A stretch of 64,000 nt of DNA from Gonocerus acuteangulatus (taxonomy: Eukaryota > Arthropoda > Insecta > Hemiptera > Coreidae). Each line of letters begins with the position of its first letter. Position 1 is the stretch's first letter. The position numbers and the translations under genes were made by a program. The DNA lies in NCBI GenBank assembly GCA_946811695.1, contig OX328128.1, positions 24,111,273 through 24,175,272 on the forward strand. The letters are read 5' to 3'. The notes under the pieces are model-generated. The model made no database searches, had not been told where the DNA came from, and saw only the letters and a program-made list of their open reading frames with translations. Below, in pieces: positions 45,623 through 55,718 of the stretch.

Positions 45623-45724
45623 TTTCATCCATTTTGGCGGAGTTATAATAATTTCTATTTAAATACCTACTGGGCAGTAAAGGCCAATATGTGGGACCGA
45701 GGGTAGGTACGACCCAAATTTTTC

Positions 45725-46175
45725 CAGAGGAAAAAACTTTATTTAACAAAAAAAACAAAAACAAAGTTTAGTTGCCCAACTATATTGGGTTGCTTACTAC
45801 ACAACATACTAATCAACAAAAAAAAAACTAATAATTATAAAACTAACTCGAAGAAGTCAAATTAATATGTAAATTAAATACAAACTAATAAAACTACGAA
45901 AATAATGGTAAATTTAATTGCTAAAATGTAAGAGAAAAATGAAATTACTTCTAATTATAGGAAATAAAAAATTATGATAAAAATAATAAATAAATCTGAA
46001 ATATAAATTGAAGGACTTCAGCCATATATGTGGTTTTGAATAATGGCCAGGGAATCAACGAGAATTGATTCAGCTATGATTCCTAATTGTTTCTCGCTGA
46101 TTCCCGTTTCTTTGAGAAAAGCTGCCGTCGACTTCGGGATGGTGCCTCTGGAACCGAACCTTAATCCCTGTTCTT
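45725..46175 (-). pseudogene. 5'-truncated R2-like element
   Basis: Minus-strand codons from about 46173 read GLRFGSRGTIPKSTAAFL, ETGISEKQLGIIAESILV, DSLAIIQNHIYG and a TGA at 46018-46020. They align with residues ~923-971 of the full R2-like protein at 48828-51746 (GLWFGARGTIPK, IAESIIIDSLGIMSQHIYG). A ~290-bp 3' UTR follows, ending in the shared block with GCAACCCAATATAGTTGGGC (45728-45817). The loss of everything upstream is typical of incomplete target-primed reverse transcription. It is a related but not identical lineage. Confidence 0.85.
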
Positions 46176-46495
46176 GCAGAGATTACTGAAAGACGAGAAC
46201 GAAGTAAAGTTTACCCCTAGACTGCTTGGCGAATACTGCAAACATCTTACCCCATGTTTACACACGCTGTATGCACACAGATTCTTCCTCTTGGGTTATA
46301 ATCTCCATACTATGCTCCTTACTAATCTTACAAAGGATTATTATAACATCCCAGAAATATGCAGTATACTCGTGTATTTTGTTTAAGTAAGTGTTTTGTA
46401 TTTAGACTTTACTAGAACAAATTTGACGCACATTTTTGTACAGGGTGTAATGTAAATTTCCTGTAATGCTAAATCGCTCTCAAAGTGTCTTCTTT
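46176..46495. other. No gene seen
   Basis: AT-rich; a 70-codon frame overlaps the truncated element's edge and is not supported. Confidence 0.4.
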
Positions 46496-46789
46496 TTTTC
46501 TCTCAAGCTGTTTGTCTATCTGTATTTTTTTTTTTTTTAATAAAAATCAATACCGTTTAACTGATTTTGCCAAAACTTGGCACACAGGTAGGACTCGATC
46601 TGGGTAGTGCAATAGGCAACGTCAAAATCGACCAGCTGTCTGTATGTTTATTCCTAATACAAATTCACACCGTTTGACCAATTTTGACCATACTTTGCAC
46701 ACAGGTAGGTCAAAATCGTCTATCAGCTTATGAAAATCCACACCGTTTGACCGATTTTTACCAAACTCGGAACGCCGGATAACAGCTAG
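46496..46789 (+). mobile_element. Helitron-like short element
   Basis: TTGTCTATCTGTATTT, a T-run, then three diverged CACCGTTTGACCGATTTT units each followed by an AAACTTGGCACACAGGTAGG-type block, ending AACGCCGGATAACAGCTAG before T. CTAG end as at 22691. The internal unit repetition recalls the tandem units of family B. Confidence 0.55.
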
Positions 46790-47019
46790 TAATTTTTAAA
46801 CAAGGAAGCCAGTTCAATCAACTTTTATAATTTTTAAAGTAATAGTAATATTTTCTTATTCGATTAAAAAAACTTATATTTTTCGCCAAGTTTCACACCC
46901 TTGAGTACTGTTATCTACATCCGATACACTCTGTAAAAATTCGCTTTGAACTATGAATTCATGTTACGCTCCTTATGAGGGCTACGAGAAATATAATACA
47001 CAACATATAATCATATGTA
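46790..47019. other. No gene seen
   Basis: Short AT-rich spacer. Confidence 0.4.
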
Positions 47020-47095
47020 GGGGCAAGATTTTTATTAGGCTCAAAGAGCACTCGACTCATGCTCAGAATAACCAGGGTTCGAAACTGGAGTCATA
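47020..47095 (+). repeat. tRNA-like sequence (pseudogene or SINE head)
   Basis: Has an A-box-like TTAGGCTCAAAGAGCA, a CAT in anticodon position (CTCGACTCATGCTCAG) and a B box GGTTCGAAAC. The acceptor arms do not pair well. A Met-tRNA-derived pseudogene or SINE head is likely. Confidence 0.35.
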
Positions 47096-47342
47096 AAGGA
47101 ATGGTGCTCAAACACATATTTCCTGTTAGTTGGTAGGAATTTTAATAAAACTAAATGTAATAAATAACATGTAAGGGTGCGTTTACATCTAATAGTTATT
47201 GCAGGATATTAATGTCAGTCAGAAACAGTGACTAATGTAAACTGCAAAGACATGTTTCTCTTTATAAACAGTGTTTGAACATGATGGTATAGAAGTGTCG
47301 ACACTTGAAGGTTGAGATAGAAATATATATCTCAGACATAAA

Positions 47343-48065
47343 TTTTAGCGCGGTTACTCCCTATCTCCATAGGGAGAACCCGCTTATGAGGTTGACCTCA
47401 TGACGCAATCCGGAAGTGCCGACTAGAAACTTTCACGTTTCAGACCCTATAGATCACGAAAATATAGGTGGCCCAAATTTGTATGGATTTTGACGAAATT
47501 TGGTACAAAAATCTGTCGTCTAGTTTGAAAGGTTAAGTTCGTTAACCAGCAGAATCCGCCCACTAGAAGATAGTGTTTGGGGCGAAATTCGGGAAAAAAA
47601 ATCGTAACGCTTACGTTTTTGTGTTTATATGCTTGCAGGTACTTTTTTTTATAGGTTTCTTAACATAAAAAACGAATGAAACCATTTATAAGGCGATATC
47701 TGACACCGTTCCTGAGAAAAGTGGAATCAATGTTTTCGTAATTCATTATATTTTTGTGAGTACTTAGCGTATCGCGGGATTCAATTGAAATATTTTCTAA
47801 AGCTTGGAAACTAATTCCAACTAAAATGTTTAAATTTTGGTTATATTTGGAGTTAAGGAAGTATGCGAAAAAAAAAATTTTATTAATAGGCATGAAACGT
47901 TTTCGGATCTTCATACATTTTTCGTAAATATCTCGATAACGGTTGGGAAATCGTGCTAAGTGGAAGGTGACCATTCGAATGCTTACTAAATTCTCTACAA
48001 AAAAGGTTCTGAAGCAATATTGGATGGGGCAACGTCAATCAGAGATATAAGCGCTTAAAACTTAA
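47343..48065 (-). repeat. Family A repeat, copy without (TA)n
   Basis: Hairpin end TTTTAGCGCGGTTACTCCC, GGGAGAACCCGCTTATGAGG, then GACCTCATGACGCAATCCGG, GTTTCAGACCCTATAGATCA, AAATTTGTATGGATTTTGAC (where other copies have the TA array), GTTCGTTAACCAGCAGAATC, to GGTTCTGAAGCAA. It lacks the (TA)n array and its neighbouring TGTCTGTTCG block. The opposite terminus is not reached. Confidence 0.75.
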
Positions 48066-48519
48066 AAAATGTTTGTTTTGTTGTTTTGAAAGGGGTTTTC
48101 TCTTTGTTTATCCCACTTTTTAATTGTTTTTTCTTGTTTTAAATTGCATTTATCAGCAAAATTAGTATAGTAGTAAAATAAGCTAAGAAACGGTGAAAGG
48201 TATTGGTAATAATAAGTTTGGAGCGGCTGTGGTAAACAAGATGGCTGTGGCTAATCATGATGACGTAGTTTGTTTTGAATTCTGCTGTCTATATAACCTT
48301 CCTCATAGCCTCCAACTGAAGTTATCGTTATTTCTTATTTTATAGAAAGATTTAACCCACGTCAGAATGGAATTTTATTCGCCATGAATAACATATTTAC
48401 AGTTGATTATAACAGTAAGACGAATTTGCTAGTAAAACAAGATACTTAAAATGACAACGAATTTTTGGTTGTTTAGAAGAGCCTTCTCAGCATTAGTCCA
48501 AGAGTAAGTACGTTTTCAG
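48066..48519. other. No gene seen
   Basis: Less AT-rich near 48210-48310; no credible frame. Confidence 0.4.
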
Positions 48520-48827
48520 AAGAAGAAGAAAACTTTATTTAATGAAATAATAAAGTGGGCTGCCCAACTTTATTGGGTTGCTGGATACACAGCATGCTCA
48601 TCATTCCTGGAGGCATTCATTTACTTCATAATCTTGTTATTTGTTCTGGCTTTTTTTTTCCAAAAGTTCGTGGGCATTAGACCCGCCAAAAAATACAAAT
48701 TTTTTCTCCTAATAATAATAAAAAAAACAAAAAAAAACAAAACAACAAAAACACAAGAGACAGCGGAGTCTAAGGAACGACGTTTGTTGCATATAAAAAA
48801 AAAAATAAAAAAAAAGAGTGTAGTCCG
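48520..48827 (-). other. 3' UTR of the R2-like element
   Basis: About 300 bp after the stop codon. Its distal part (48524-48605) contains CAACCCAATAAAGTTGGGC, a small hairpin carrying AATAAA, and a final AAATAAAGTTTTCTTCTTC. The same block closes the truncated relative at 45728-45817, so it is probably the element's 3' end, recognised by its own reverse transcriptase. The proximal part is A-rich filler. Confidence 0.7.
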
Positions 48828-51746
48828 TTAGTGACCATAAATATGTTGGCTCATTATGCCTAGCGAGTCAATAATTATTGACTCAGCTATAACAGGTAGG
48901 TGTTCCGGCAGGATTCCAAGTTCTTGTAAGATACTGCAGGTCATTTTCGGAATTGTACCTCTTGCACCAAACCACAGACCCTTGACAAGGAATTTTCTGG
49001 ATCCATATTTCTCTAAGAATTTATCTTGGAGATATTCAATGCACTTTGAGTAGATCCCTTCCTTTTCCATGCCAATTGACTCCGCTTGCTCGGGATCGTT
49101 TGTTTCATAACGGACCGTCGGATCGAGAACGTAGGCCAAATTACTGTTCCGTGGAAAGGCGACTATATCTGCGTACCTAGAAGACCCATGATCGTCGATG
49201 GCGTACACCTCTTCGTGGCAGTTGTAGCCAATCCCTTCAAGAAGAGCAATGAGCCTGTGCTTCACATTGTGGTGTCGCCGAGTAACCAGGAGCATACTGT
49301 TTGGACAACTACCCAGCACATGGGCTGGAGTTTCAGGCTCTCTGCCGCATTTGCGACAAAGGGGTCCAATATCAGCTGCTCCCGCTACACCGGGGACGCC
49401 ACGCAGAGGAGCGTAATTAACATTCAATTTTAGGGCGTTTGTCCATTCAGAGCCTGACAAAAGTCTTTTATCATAGATAAATTGATTGCTCTTTGGGCAT
49501 TCTTTGAAATGCCTCACACCAATGCCCTGCCATTTGCACTTAGCCCACTCCTGGAATGAATTTTCACGCAGAGTTCTTCTAATTTTCCTAATATTGTGGT
49601 CTTCTGTTTGGTCTATACTTAGTCTTCTTATGCATTCCGTCGACTCATTATCATAATCAAATATCGTCTGAAATAGTCCATCAGATATTCGATCCAACTT
49701 CTGAGCGATTGACCAGTGCTGCAGTGGAGCTTCCCATTCGCACTTCAGAAGACCCAGACCTCTGAATCTTCGAGGAGCATAGAGCATGGCATTGGAGGTG
49801 TTTGCAGGGAGACCAAGCATGGCTTTGACGCACCTTCTAATTATAACATCGATTGCTTCTAGAAAAGTAGGACGAAGTTTTACCAAGGGAGCTGTCTGTA
49901 GAGGGAATGTTAATGAAGGAAAAACATACTGATTTATAATATTGAGTTTCTGGTCTCCTCTTAACAGATTTGACGACGTAAGCTTATTCAAATTTTCATT
50001 TATGTTCAATATCGCGTTATCGTTAATAATGAGCTCCTTGGCGAAATTGCAACCTAAATATTTGATCTTTTCATTTTCATCGATTGATTGAATCTCGTCC
50101 TTGTTTTCTAAGATTAAATTTCTTTTTTCCAGTGCGCCTTTCTGCAGTACAATAGCTGAGCTTTTCCGAGCGTTTATAAATAAGCCTATTTCGTTAAAGA
50201 TCCGCGTAACAATATTAATCGTTCGCGTAACTGCAGTCACATTGCACGCTGTCACGGCTTGGTCATCAGCAAACCCCGTGAGAATAACACCGTCCGAATC
50301 AGGATGTAGCTTGTAGCCAAATTCATTAGCGAATTTCGGTTCGCATACTTCTTTATAAAGGTGGTCTATCCCTATTATGAAAAGGGCAGGTGACAGTGGA
50401 CCTCCTTGCGGCACGCCTCGCTTAACCATTATAGCATCAGTTTGTTTCATACCAGAGACAACTCTTATTTCATTATTACAGAGCAAGGCGGCAATAGCAC
50501 TTCTTAGGTCTGGAGATATTCCCTGAGCTTCCAAAGATTTCAAAATATGTATGTGACCGATATTGTCGAATGCCCCCGTCACATCTAAAAATGCTAGAGC
50601 ACAATCATCCTTTCTCTTGGCAGATTCATTCAATATGGCTTGGATGATGCGGGTGTTGACATGGCAACCAGGTAACCCTTTAATGAATCCTCTTTGGCTA
50701 GAGTGAAAGGTAACCTGTTGCCTTAGCTCGTGATCTAGCACCTTTTCGATGATTCTCCGGACTATGGAATAGATCGTCACGGGTCTCCATGAACCAATCT
50801 CTTCTACAGGGCCTTTACCTTTATATATCAAGATCGTTCGGCCTTGTCTGAGTGCTTCTGGGACGTACGCAGTCTTCAGTAATATCTCAGATATATCTTT
50901 GAGAATATGGGCCACACCCAGGGCCTTTAAGGTTCTTATTAGCACTCCGTCAGGGCCTGGAGAAGTGTCCATTGAAGTCCTTTTGATGGCATTGTGGACA
51001 ATCTTCAGGTCTATGTTCATCAAGTTAGGACTTGTAGGACTCTTCGTGTAGCTTTCTCTAATGCAAGGATTCCCATGCTCAAACGTCGATTTAAAATGCT
51101 CAAGGATTTTCTTCGGCTGAATCTGGCACTGTTTTGGAGAATCTGCACTCATAATCTGATTGACAACCTTCTTCCTTCGGTTGTAATAGTTGTACTGAGC
51201 TAGTTCATAGTTATACTGCTCAGCACGTTTCGCCCTTGCTGCTTTGTTCGCCCTCTGGGGGTTGGATGATTCACTTGCACCCTTGCCATTTTTCTTGGAT
51301 CTATTCTTTTTTCTCATTTTATAGTATCTGATTGCAGGGTGCTTTGGTCCTGGTAAAGTGTCATTCGTCTCTTTAAGGAATTTCAAGAAGTTTTTAATTA
51401 TATTGTCATAGCCTACTGGGTCAAAGTTATTAATGTCTTTTTTGATTTTTTTGAACTCAGTAGTCCATTCTTCTAGTCTAATTTTTATATTCGTATCTAA
51501 TAATTTATCTTTCTTATCTGCTTTGGAAGATTTAGATACCTTAAACATAGACTGTAGTTTTGCTTCATTAGCCTCTTTGTGGTGTTTTTTCGCTATGTGA
51601 GTCCGAAGTCCTCTAATTCCCCGAAAGGTTTGCCCACATGTTGCACAAAGAGTTTTTGAAGAAACTTCATTTTCGATATTCTCTGACAAAATTGACGTAT
51701 TTTGGGGTACGGCATTCTTTGAAGCTCTAGTAGTAACATTGCTCAT
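48828..51746 (-). CDS. R2-like non-LTR retrotransposon protein (RT + endonuclease)
   Basis: Single uninterrupted 972-residue ORF with the layout of R2-type elements. N-terminal C2H2 finger: C34, C37, H50, H55. Reverse transcriptase ~260-570: motif A FLDVTGAFD with D388; motif B GVPQGGPLSP at 444-453; catalytic FADD at 492-495; KYLGC at 562-566. C-terminal knuckle CRKCGREPETPAHVLGSC (C797, C800, H809, C814). Restriction-like endonuclease: RYADIVAF with D860, then YVLDPTVRYE with D875; the usual Pro before the first Asp is Ala. Such proteins nick a chosen site and reverse-transcribe their own RNA there. R2 normally sits in 28S rDNA, but no rDNA flanks this copy. The first Met is taken as the start; the 5' end is undefined. 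Confidence 0.93.
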   Translation of the reverse strand: MSNVTTRASKNAVPQNTSILSENIENEVSSKTLCATCGQTFRGIRGLRTHIAKKHHKEANEAKLQSMFKVSKSSKADKKDKLLDTNIKIRLEEWTTEFKKIKKDINNFDPVGYDNIIKNFLKFLKETNDTLPGPKHPAIRYYKMRKKNRSKKNGKGASESSNPQRANKAARAKRAEQYNYELAQYNYYNRRKKVVNQIMSADSPKQCQIQPKKILEHFKSTFEHGNPCIRESYTKSPTSPNLMNIDLKIVHNAIKRTSMDTSPGPDGVLIRTLKALGVAHILKDISEILLKTAYVPEALRQGRTILIYKGKGPVEEIGSWRPVTIYSIVRRIIEKVLDHELRQQVTFHSSQRGFIKGLPGCHVNTRIIQAILNESAKRKDDCALAFLDVTGAFDNIGHIHILKSLEAQGISPDLRSAIAALLCNNEIRVVSGMKQTDAIMVKRGVPQGGPLSPALFIIGIDHLYKEVCEPKFANEFGYKLHPDSDGVILTGFADDQAVTACNVTAVTRTINIVTRIFNEIGLFINARKSSAIVLQKGALEKRNLILENKDEIQSIDENEKIKYLGCNFAKELIINDNAILNINENLNKLTSSNLLRGDQKLNIINQYVFPSLTFPLQTAPLVKLRPTFLEAIDVIIRRCVKAMLGLPANTSNAMLYAPRRFRGLGLLKCEWEAPLQHWSIAQKLDRISDGLFQTIFDYDNESTECIRRLSIDQTEDHNIRKIRRTLRENSFQEWAKCKWQGIGVRHFKECPKSNQFIYDKRLLSGSEWTNALKLNVNYAPLRGVPGVAGAADIGPLCRKCGREPETPAHVLGSCPNSMLLVTRRHHNVKHRLIALLEGIGYNCHEEVYAIDDHGSSRYADIVAFPRNSNLAYVLDPTVRYETNDPEQAESIGMEKEGIYSKCIEYLQDKFLEKYGSRKFLVKGLWFGARGTIPKMTCSILQELGILPEHLPVIAESIIIDSLGIMSQHIYGH

Positions 51747-53468
51747 CTCTCGAATACAGTAAATGTGTTTTTGTAAGAGTATTGGTTATATTCTTTTAAA
51801 TGCATAATTAATAATAAATAGGTTATGCTTTACAAGGTTATAATCTTACATCTTTAAGCTTCCACGGAAGTTTCTAAAATATTTACATCCCATCACTCCA
51901 TATCAAACAAACGTTGTTGTTGTGCAAGGGACAACAACAGTAAAACTTCCTTATTAGCTGTAGAGTTAATAGACTTATGTAATTAATAAAAACAAAACAA
52001 AAACACAATAGAATGTACAGCTTGGGCACTGAGCTTCCTGATGTGACCGTACTAAATTAATAAGGTTTCTACAGTTTTTCAGCCCCCAATTTAATGCAAC
52101 CTCGATAGTAATTTTTATTAAATTACTTTCCAACCTGAATTGTTTTCATTTCCTCTCCTATTCTTCATATTTGTAAGCTTGCCTGGGATGTATTTATGAC
52201 AACTACGCCAAAAAAAAGCGATCTGAAAGCAACTTTTTCTGTTGGAATTACGGAGCAAAACTTTTTGTGTATTTCTTATCTAAACCACACCTCGTTAATA
52301 ATTGTATTGACTTATACAGATTAAGAATTATCCGGTTCTGTGTAAGTTGGCTACTGTCAGTTTCCTGTGATTTGTGATGCTAATTTATTCCATTTCTTCG
52401 AGATGTACGTAACCGCGCTATGATGACGCAGTTCCTGCGAGTCGGACGTTTTTTGCATTAGTCAGAATTTATGCTTGAAATAAATACCCTGCAGTAACTA
52501 TCAAATGTAAACACAGCCTAATGTAATGAACTAAAATGAATTCGATCCACAATAGGACCAGAATGATCCCCTCATCACTCTTTTTGCTGGCGGCAAATTT
52601 ATGTACCTATAAAAAAATTGCATATCTTGTAAATATAATCTGGAAAAAAGGACCTCCATTTTAATCCAGGAAAACCAACTCGTTGGGATGAAATGGCCCC
52701 TCAATTTTTTCTTCGGAGTTCTCTGGAGATTTTTTCCTGTGACACTACAGGAATTCTCCAGGGGCGTTTGTTTTGTCCTATATATTTTTGTGTTTTGTTC
52801 TTTAGTCAGACTGGTTGCTCCAGTCAAAAATAATAGTGTGACATATCCTTTCCTAATTCTATTGAAGATCAGTTTGTCAATTGATTTACTCAATGTATCA
52901 ATTATCTTATTATATTATATTTAGATTGATTTATACATAATATTGATTCTAAACCCTAGAATTTTTATGTCTGATAAGTTTTCTGACTAATTGTATCTTT
53001 TCTTAGACTCAACTCATAAAAAAAAAATGTATTTGATATAATAAGACTCCTGACATTAGATTCTGTGTTATCAAATAAATATTACTTTGGTCCTACGATT
53101 TGAAATATAATAATGGAAAGCACATCAATGAATGATTGTATATAATTGCCTGTGCACAATCTGCGTTGATTGTTTGCTAAGAACAAATACAGATTGATTG
53201 AATTTTTTTTAGTTAGTATACTTCTTTCAGTAGTCTTTAGCTAAAATATTTCCAAAACGAAAAAAAATAAATAAATAATTAACAACATAGAGAATCTTAA
53301 GTACAACTAACAATTTAACGCAGATAATCAGAATAATTACAATATATATTGTTTCTCGCCTAACATGAAACAATGAATGTTTAAATACTTTATATATATA
53401 TATATATTCCTTCAGTCTTCTTCTGGTAAAATATTTCAAAAAACGAGAACCAATAACAACATAGAGAC
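51747..53468. other. No gene seen; possible 5' UTR of the R2-like element at its left edge
   Basis: The first few hundred bases may belong to the R2-like element, but no boundary is visible. The rest is AT-rich. A 120-codon minus frame at 52531-52893 has no recognisable domain. A TA run lies at 53388-53408. Confidence 0.4.
52418..52500 (-). repeat. Family A-like terminal fragment
   Basis: CGCGCTATGATGACGCAGTT, CCTGCGAGTCGGACG and TTAGTCAGAATTTATGCTTG parallel 13682-13770 and the A end at 58640-58671. Confidence 0.5.
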
Positions 53469-53505
53469 AACGGCCATAGCCAAGTCAGAACTTGAATGGG
53501 TGGGC
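53469..53505 (+). repeat. 5S rRNA-derived fragment, internally deleted
   Basis: AACGGCCATAGCCA is the 5' end of the 5S-like copy at 58789. It is joined directly to GTCAGAACTTGAATGGGTG, the 3' part. The middle ~50 nt is missing. Confidence 0.6.
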
Positions 53506-53555
53506 TATAAAATGTAGTTTTATTCAACACATGACCAAACCTCGAAGATCTACAA

Positions 53556-53560
<5 letters not shown>

Positions 53561-53621
<61 letters not shown>
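53561..53621. repeat. (TA)n microsatellite
   Basis: TA array abutting the SINE head. Confidence 0.95.
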
Positions 53622-53622
<1 letters not shown>

Positions 53623-53624
<2 letters not shown>

Positions 53625-53954
53625 GAGCGAGGTTAGCTCAGTTGTAGAGCACTGGACTCATATGCTGGAGGACCTGAGTTGAAATCCCAAAGCGCTTTAG
53701 ATTTTTTCTTCTAGTGTCTTCGTTCATGGGTTGAATTCGGCAACCCTGACCGTCCCTAGGCCAACCCAGCCTTTAATTAATTTATTAATGGGTACCTTGG
53801 TGCTCATGACTCTAGCAGTCGAAGCAGCAAGGGAAAAAATCAGGCGGTCGGTGCATAGTACTGACCACACTATCTCCCTAGTGTGCCGTATGGTCGTGAT
53901 ACAGATATCTCTATAGTATCTGCCCCTCAGGGCCCTCGCGGCTTGTTACGGGAC

Positions 53955-53996
<42 letters not shown>
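53623..53996 (+). repeat. tRNA-derived SINE
   Basis: The head is tRNA-like: GGGAGCGAGGTTAGCTCAGT with A box TTAGCTCAGTTG..GAGCA, CAT near the anticodon position, and B box GAGTTGAAATCC, so it carries an RNA polymerase III internal promoter. A ~250-bp unrelated body follows (GGTTGAATTCGGCAACCCTG, AATCAGGCGGTCGGTGCAT, ATCTGCCCCTCAGGGCCC), then a ~39-bp T run (53957-53995). Body matches at 3057-3290 and 43-112 show it is dispersed. Copies follow (TA)n arrays here and at 3057. Confidence 0.8.
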
Positions 53997-53997
<1 letters not shown>

Positions 53998-53999
53998 GG

Positions 54000-54005
<6 letters not shown>

Positions 54006-54052
<47 letters not shown>
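54006..54052. repeat. (TA)n microsatellite
   Basis: Left flank and target of the Tc1-like foldback; continues at 55660. Confidence 0.95.
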
Positions 54053-54055
<3 letters not shown>

Positions 54056-54321
54056 TTAGTAAAAAAAGTCTGCATACACTTGATTATTTTGTTTTAATCA
54101 AAAAAGAGGGTTAAAAGCGAAAGAGAAAAAACCATGAAACAATTTATTTATTTTTTTCCTTTTAAATATAAGCTCTTTTGATGAATTTGGTACATTTTAA
54201 ACAATTTTATAACTCCAATAAAAAATAATATAGAAAAAGTAACAATAAATTTCGCAAAAAAAGTCTGCATACGCGGCAAATAATATAATAATTATCAATA
54301 CAAATATTTAACAAAAATTAT

Positions 54322-55045
54322 CTAATGATCAATGGGACCTCCCTTATTTGTTATTACCTCCCTCAGACGACTGTTCATTGTGCTAACTAGTTTTCTTGTA
54401 AAATCTGGATCGGTTTTCTGCCATCCTCTTTAAGGGCCTCTGAGAGTTGATGTTTATTTTTTATTTTGTGATGCCTCAGCCCCCTTTTAAGATCCTGCCA
54501 GAGGTGCTCTATGGTGTTAAGGTCAGGCCATTGAGGTGGTGTTCTTAACTGACGTGAAGCATTGTACAGCAACCATTCTTCGACCCTTCTGGCACAATGT
54601 TTAGGATCGTTGTTTTGTTGAAAAATAAAATTCAATCCTAGACCTAACTTGGTGGTACTGGGTCAGAGATTTTCTTTTAGGACATCTAGTTATACATATT
54701 GGCCCATTATTCCATCGATGATGTTCAAGTTTTCTACTCCAGCTGAAGCCATTGAGCCCCAAACCATGATCCCACCTCCTTCGTGCTTAACTGTCGAGCG
54801 TAGGTTTTTCAATTTATGGCCTCGTTTTTTCTCCTCCACACTTTAACATTGCTATCAGCACCGTAAATATTAAATTTGGATTAATCCGTGAAAATCACTC
54901 TGTCGCAAAAACTGGTAGGCTTATCAAGGTAACTTTTCGCAAATGCCGACCGCTTTTTGCTCGGTTAACTTTGCTTATACGCGGCTTCTTGCGAGCCCTT
55001 CACGATTTGAGATTATTTTTTTTCAATAAATTATGTACCGTTTGA
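54322..55045 (-). pseudogene. Tc1-like transposase, N-truncated
   Basis: Minus strand, starting in the loop: KPRISKVNRAKS; RVIFTD then a stop where Glu is expected, then SKFNIYGADSNVKVWRR; STVKHEGGGIMVWGSMAS; FIFQQNNDPKHCARRVEEW; NTIEHLWQDLKRGLRHHK; and SRLREVITNKGGPIDH before a TAG at 54322. The residue 35 before the Glu of NTIEHLW, normally Asp in the DDE triad, is Asn (QQNND). Stops, frameshifts and the missing DNA-binding domain make it inactive. Confidence 0.88.
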
Positions 55046-55049
55046 GGAC

Positions 55050-55389
55050 CCAGTACCACCAAGTTAGGCCTAGGATTGAATTTTATTTTTCAACAAAACA
55101 ACGATCCTAAACATTGTGCCAGAAGGGTCGAAGAATGGTTGCTGTACAATGCTTCACGTCAGTTAAGAACTGCACCACAATGGCCTGACCTTAACACCAT
55201 AGAGCACCTCTGGCAGGATCTTAAAAGGGGGCTGAGGCATCACAAAATAAAAAATAAACATCAACTCTCAGAGGCCTTTAAGGAGGATGGCTGAAAACCG
55301 ATCCAACATTTACAAGAAAACTAGTTAGCACAATGAACAGTCGTCTGAGGGAGGTAATAACAAATAAGGGAGGTCCCATTGATCATTAG
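55050..55389 (+). pseudogene. Tc1-like transposase C-terminus, inverted copy
   Basis: Mirror of the left arm: FIFQQNNDPKHCARRVEEW, QLRTAPQWPDLNTIEHLW and KHQLSEAFKEDG then a stop. The shared Asn in QQNND shows the substitution predates the duplication. Pro-to-Ala and Leu-to-Phe changes distinguish it from the left arm. Confidence 0.88.
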
Positions 55390-55656
55390 ATAATTTTTGT
55401 TAAATATTTGTATTGATAATTATTATATTATTTGCCGCTTATGCAGACTTTTTTTGCGAAATTTATTGTTACTTTTTCTATATTATTTTTTATTGGAGTT
55501 ATAAAATTTTTTAAAATGTTCCAAATTCATCAAAAGAGCTTATATTTAAAAGGAAAAAATAAATAAATTGTTTCATGGTTTTTTCTATTTCGCTTTTAAC
55601 CCTCTTTTTTGATTAAAACAAAATAATCATAAGTGTATGTAGACTTTTTTTACTAA

Positions 55657-55659
<3 letters not shown>

Positions 55660-55715
<56 letters not shown>
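55660..55715. repeat. (TA)n microsatellite
   Basis: Separates the Tc1-like foldback from the pogo-like short element. Confidence 0.95.

Positions 55716-55718
<3 letters not shown>

Larger units (their letters stand above)
54053..55659. mobile_element. Tc1-like foldback transposon
   Basis: A 1607-bp element with ends CAGTTAGTAAAAAAAGTCTG and the complement, between TA dinucleotides inside a (TA)n array. The arms 54053-54664 and 55050-55659 are ~98% complementary over ~610 bp. The ~385-bp loop (54665-55049) is single copy. Both arms hold the same transposase C-terminus; the loop holds the middle of the protein. The N-terminal end is absent, replaced by the inverted arm. Confidence 0.9.

Noticed and set aside
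47020..47095. Functional tRNA-Met gene
   Set aside because: A and B boxes and CAT are present but acceptor and anticodon stems do not pair properly; treated as a pseudogene or SINE head.
48856..49433. Plus-strand frames of 65-115 codons opposite the R2-like protein
   Set aside because: Antisense shadows of the real ORF; no independent motif.
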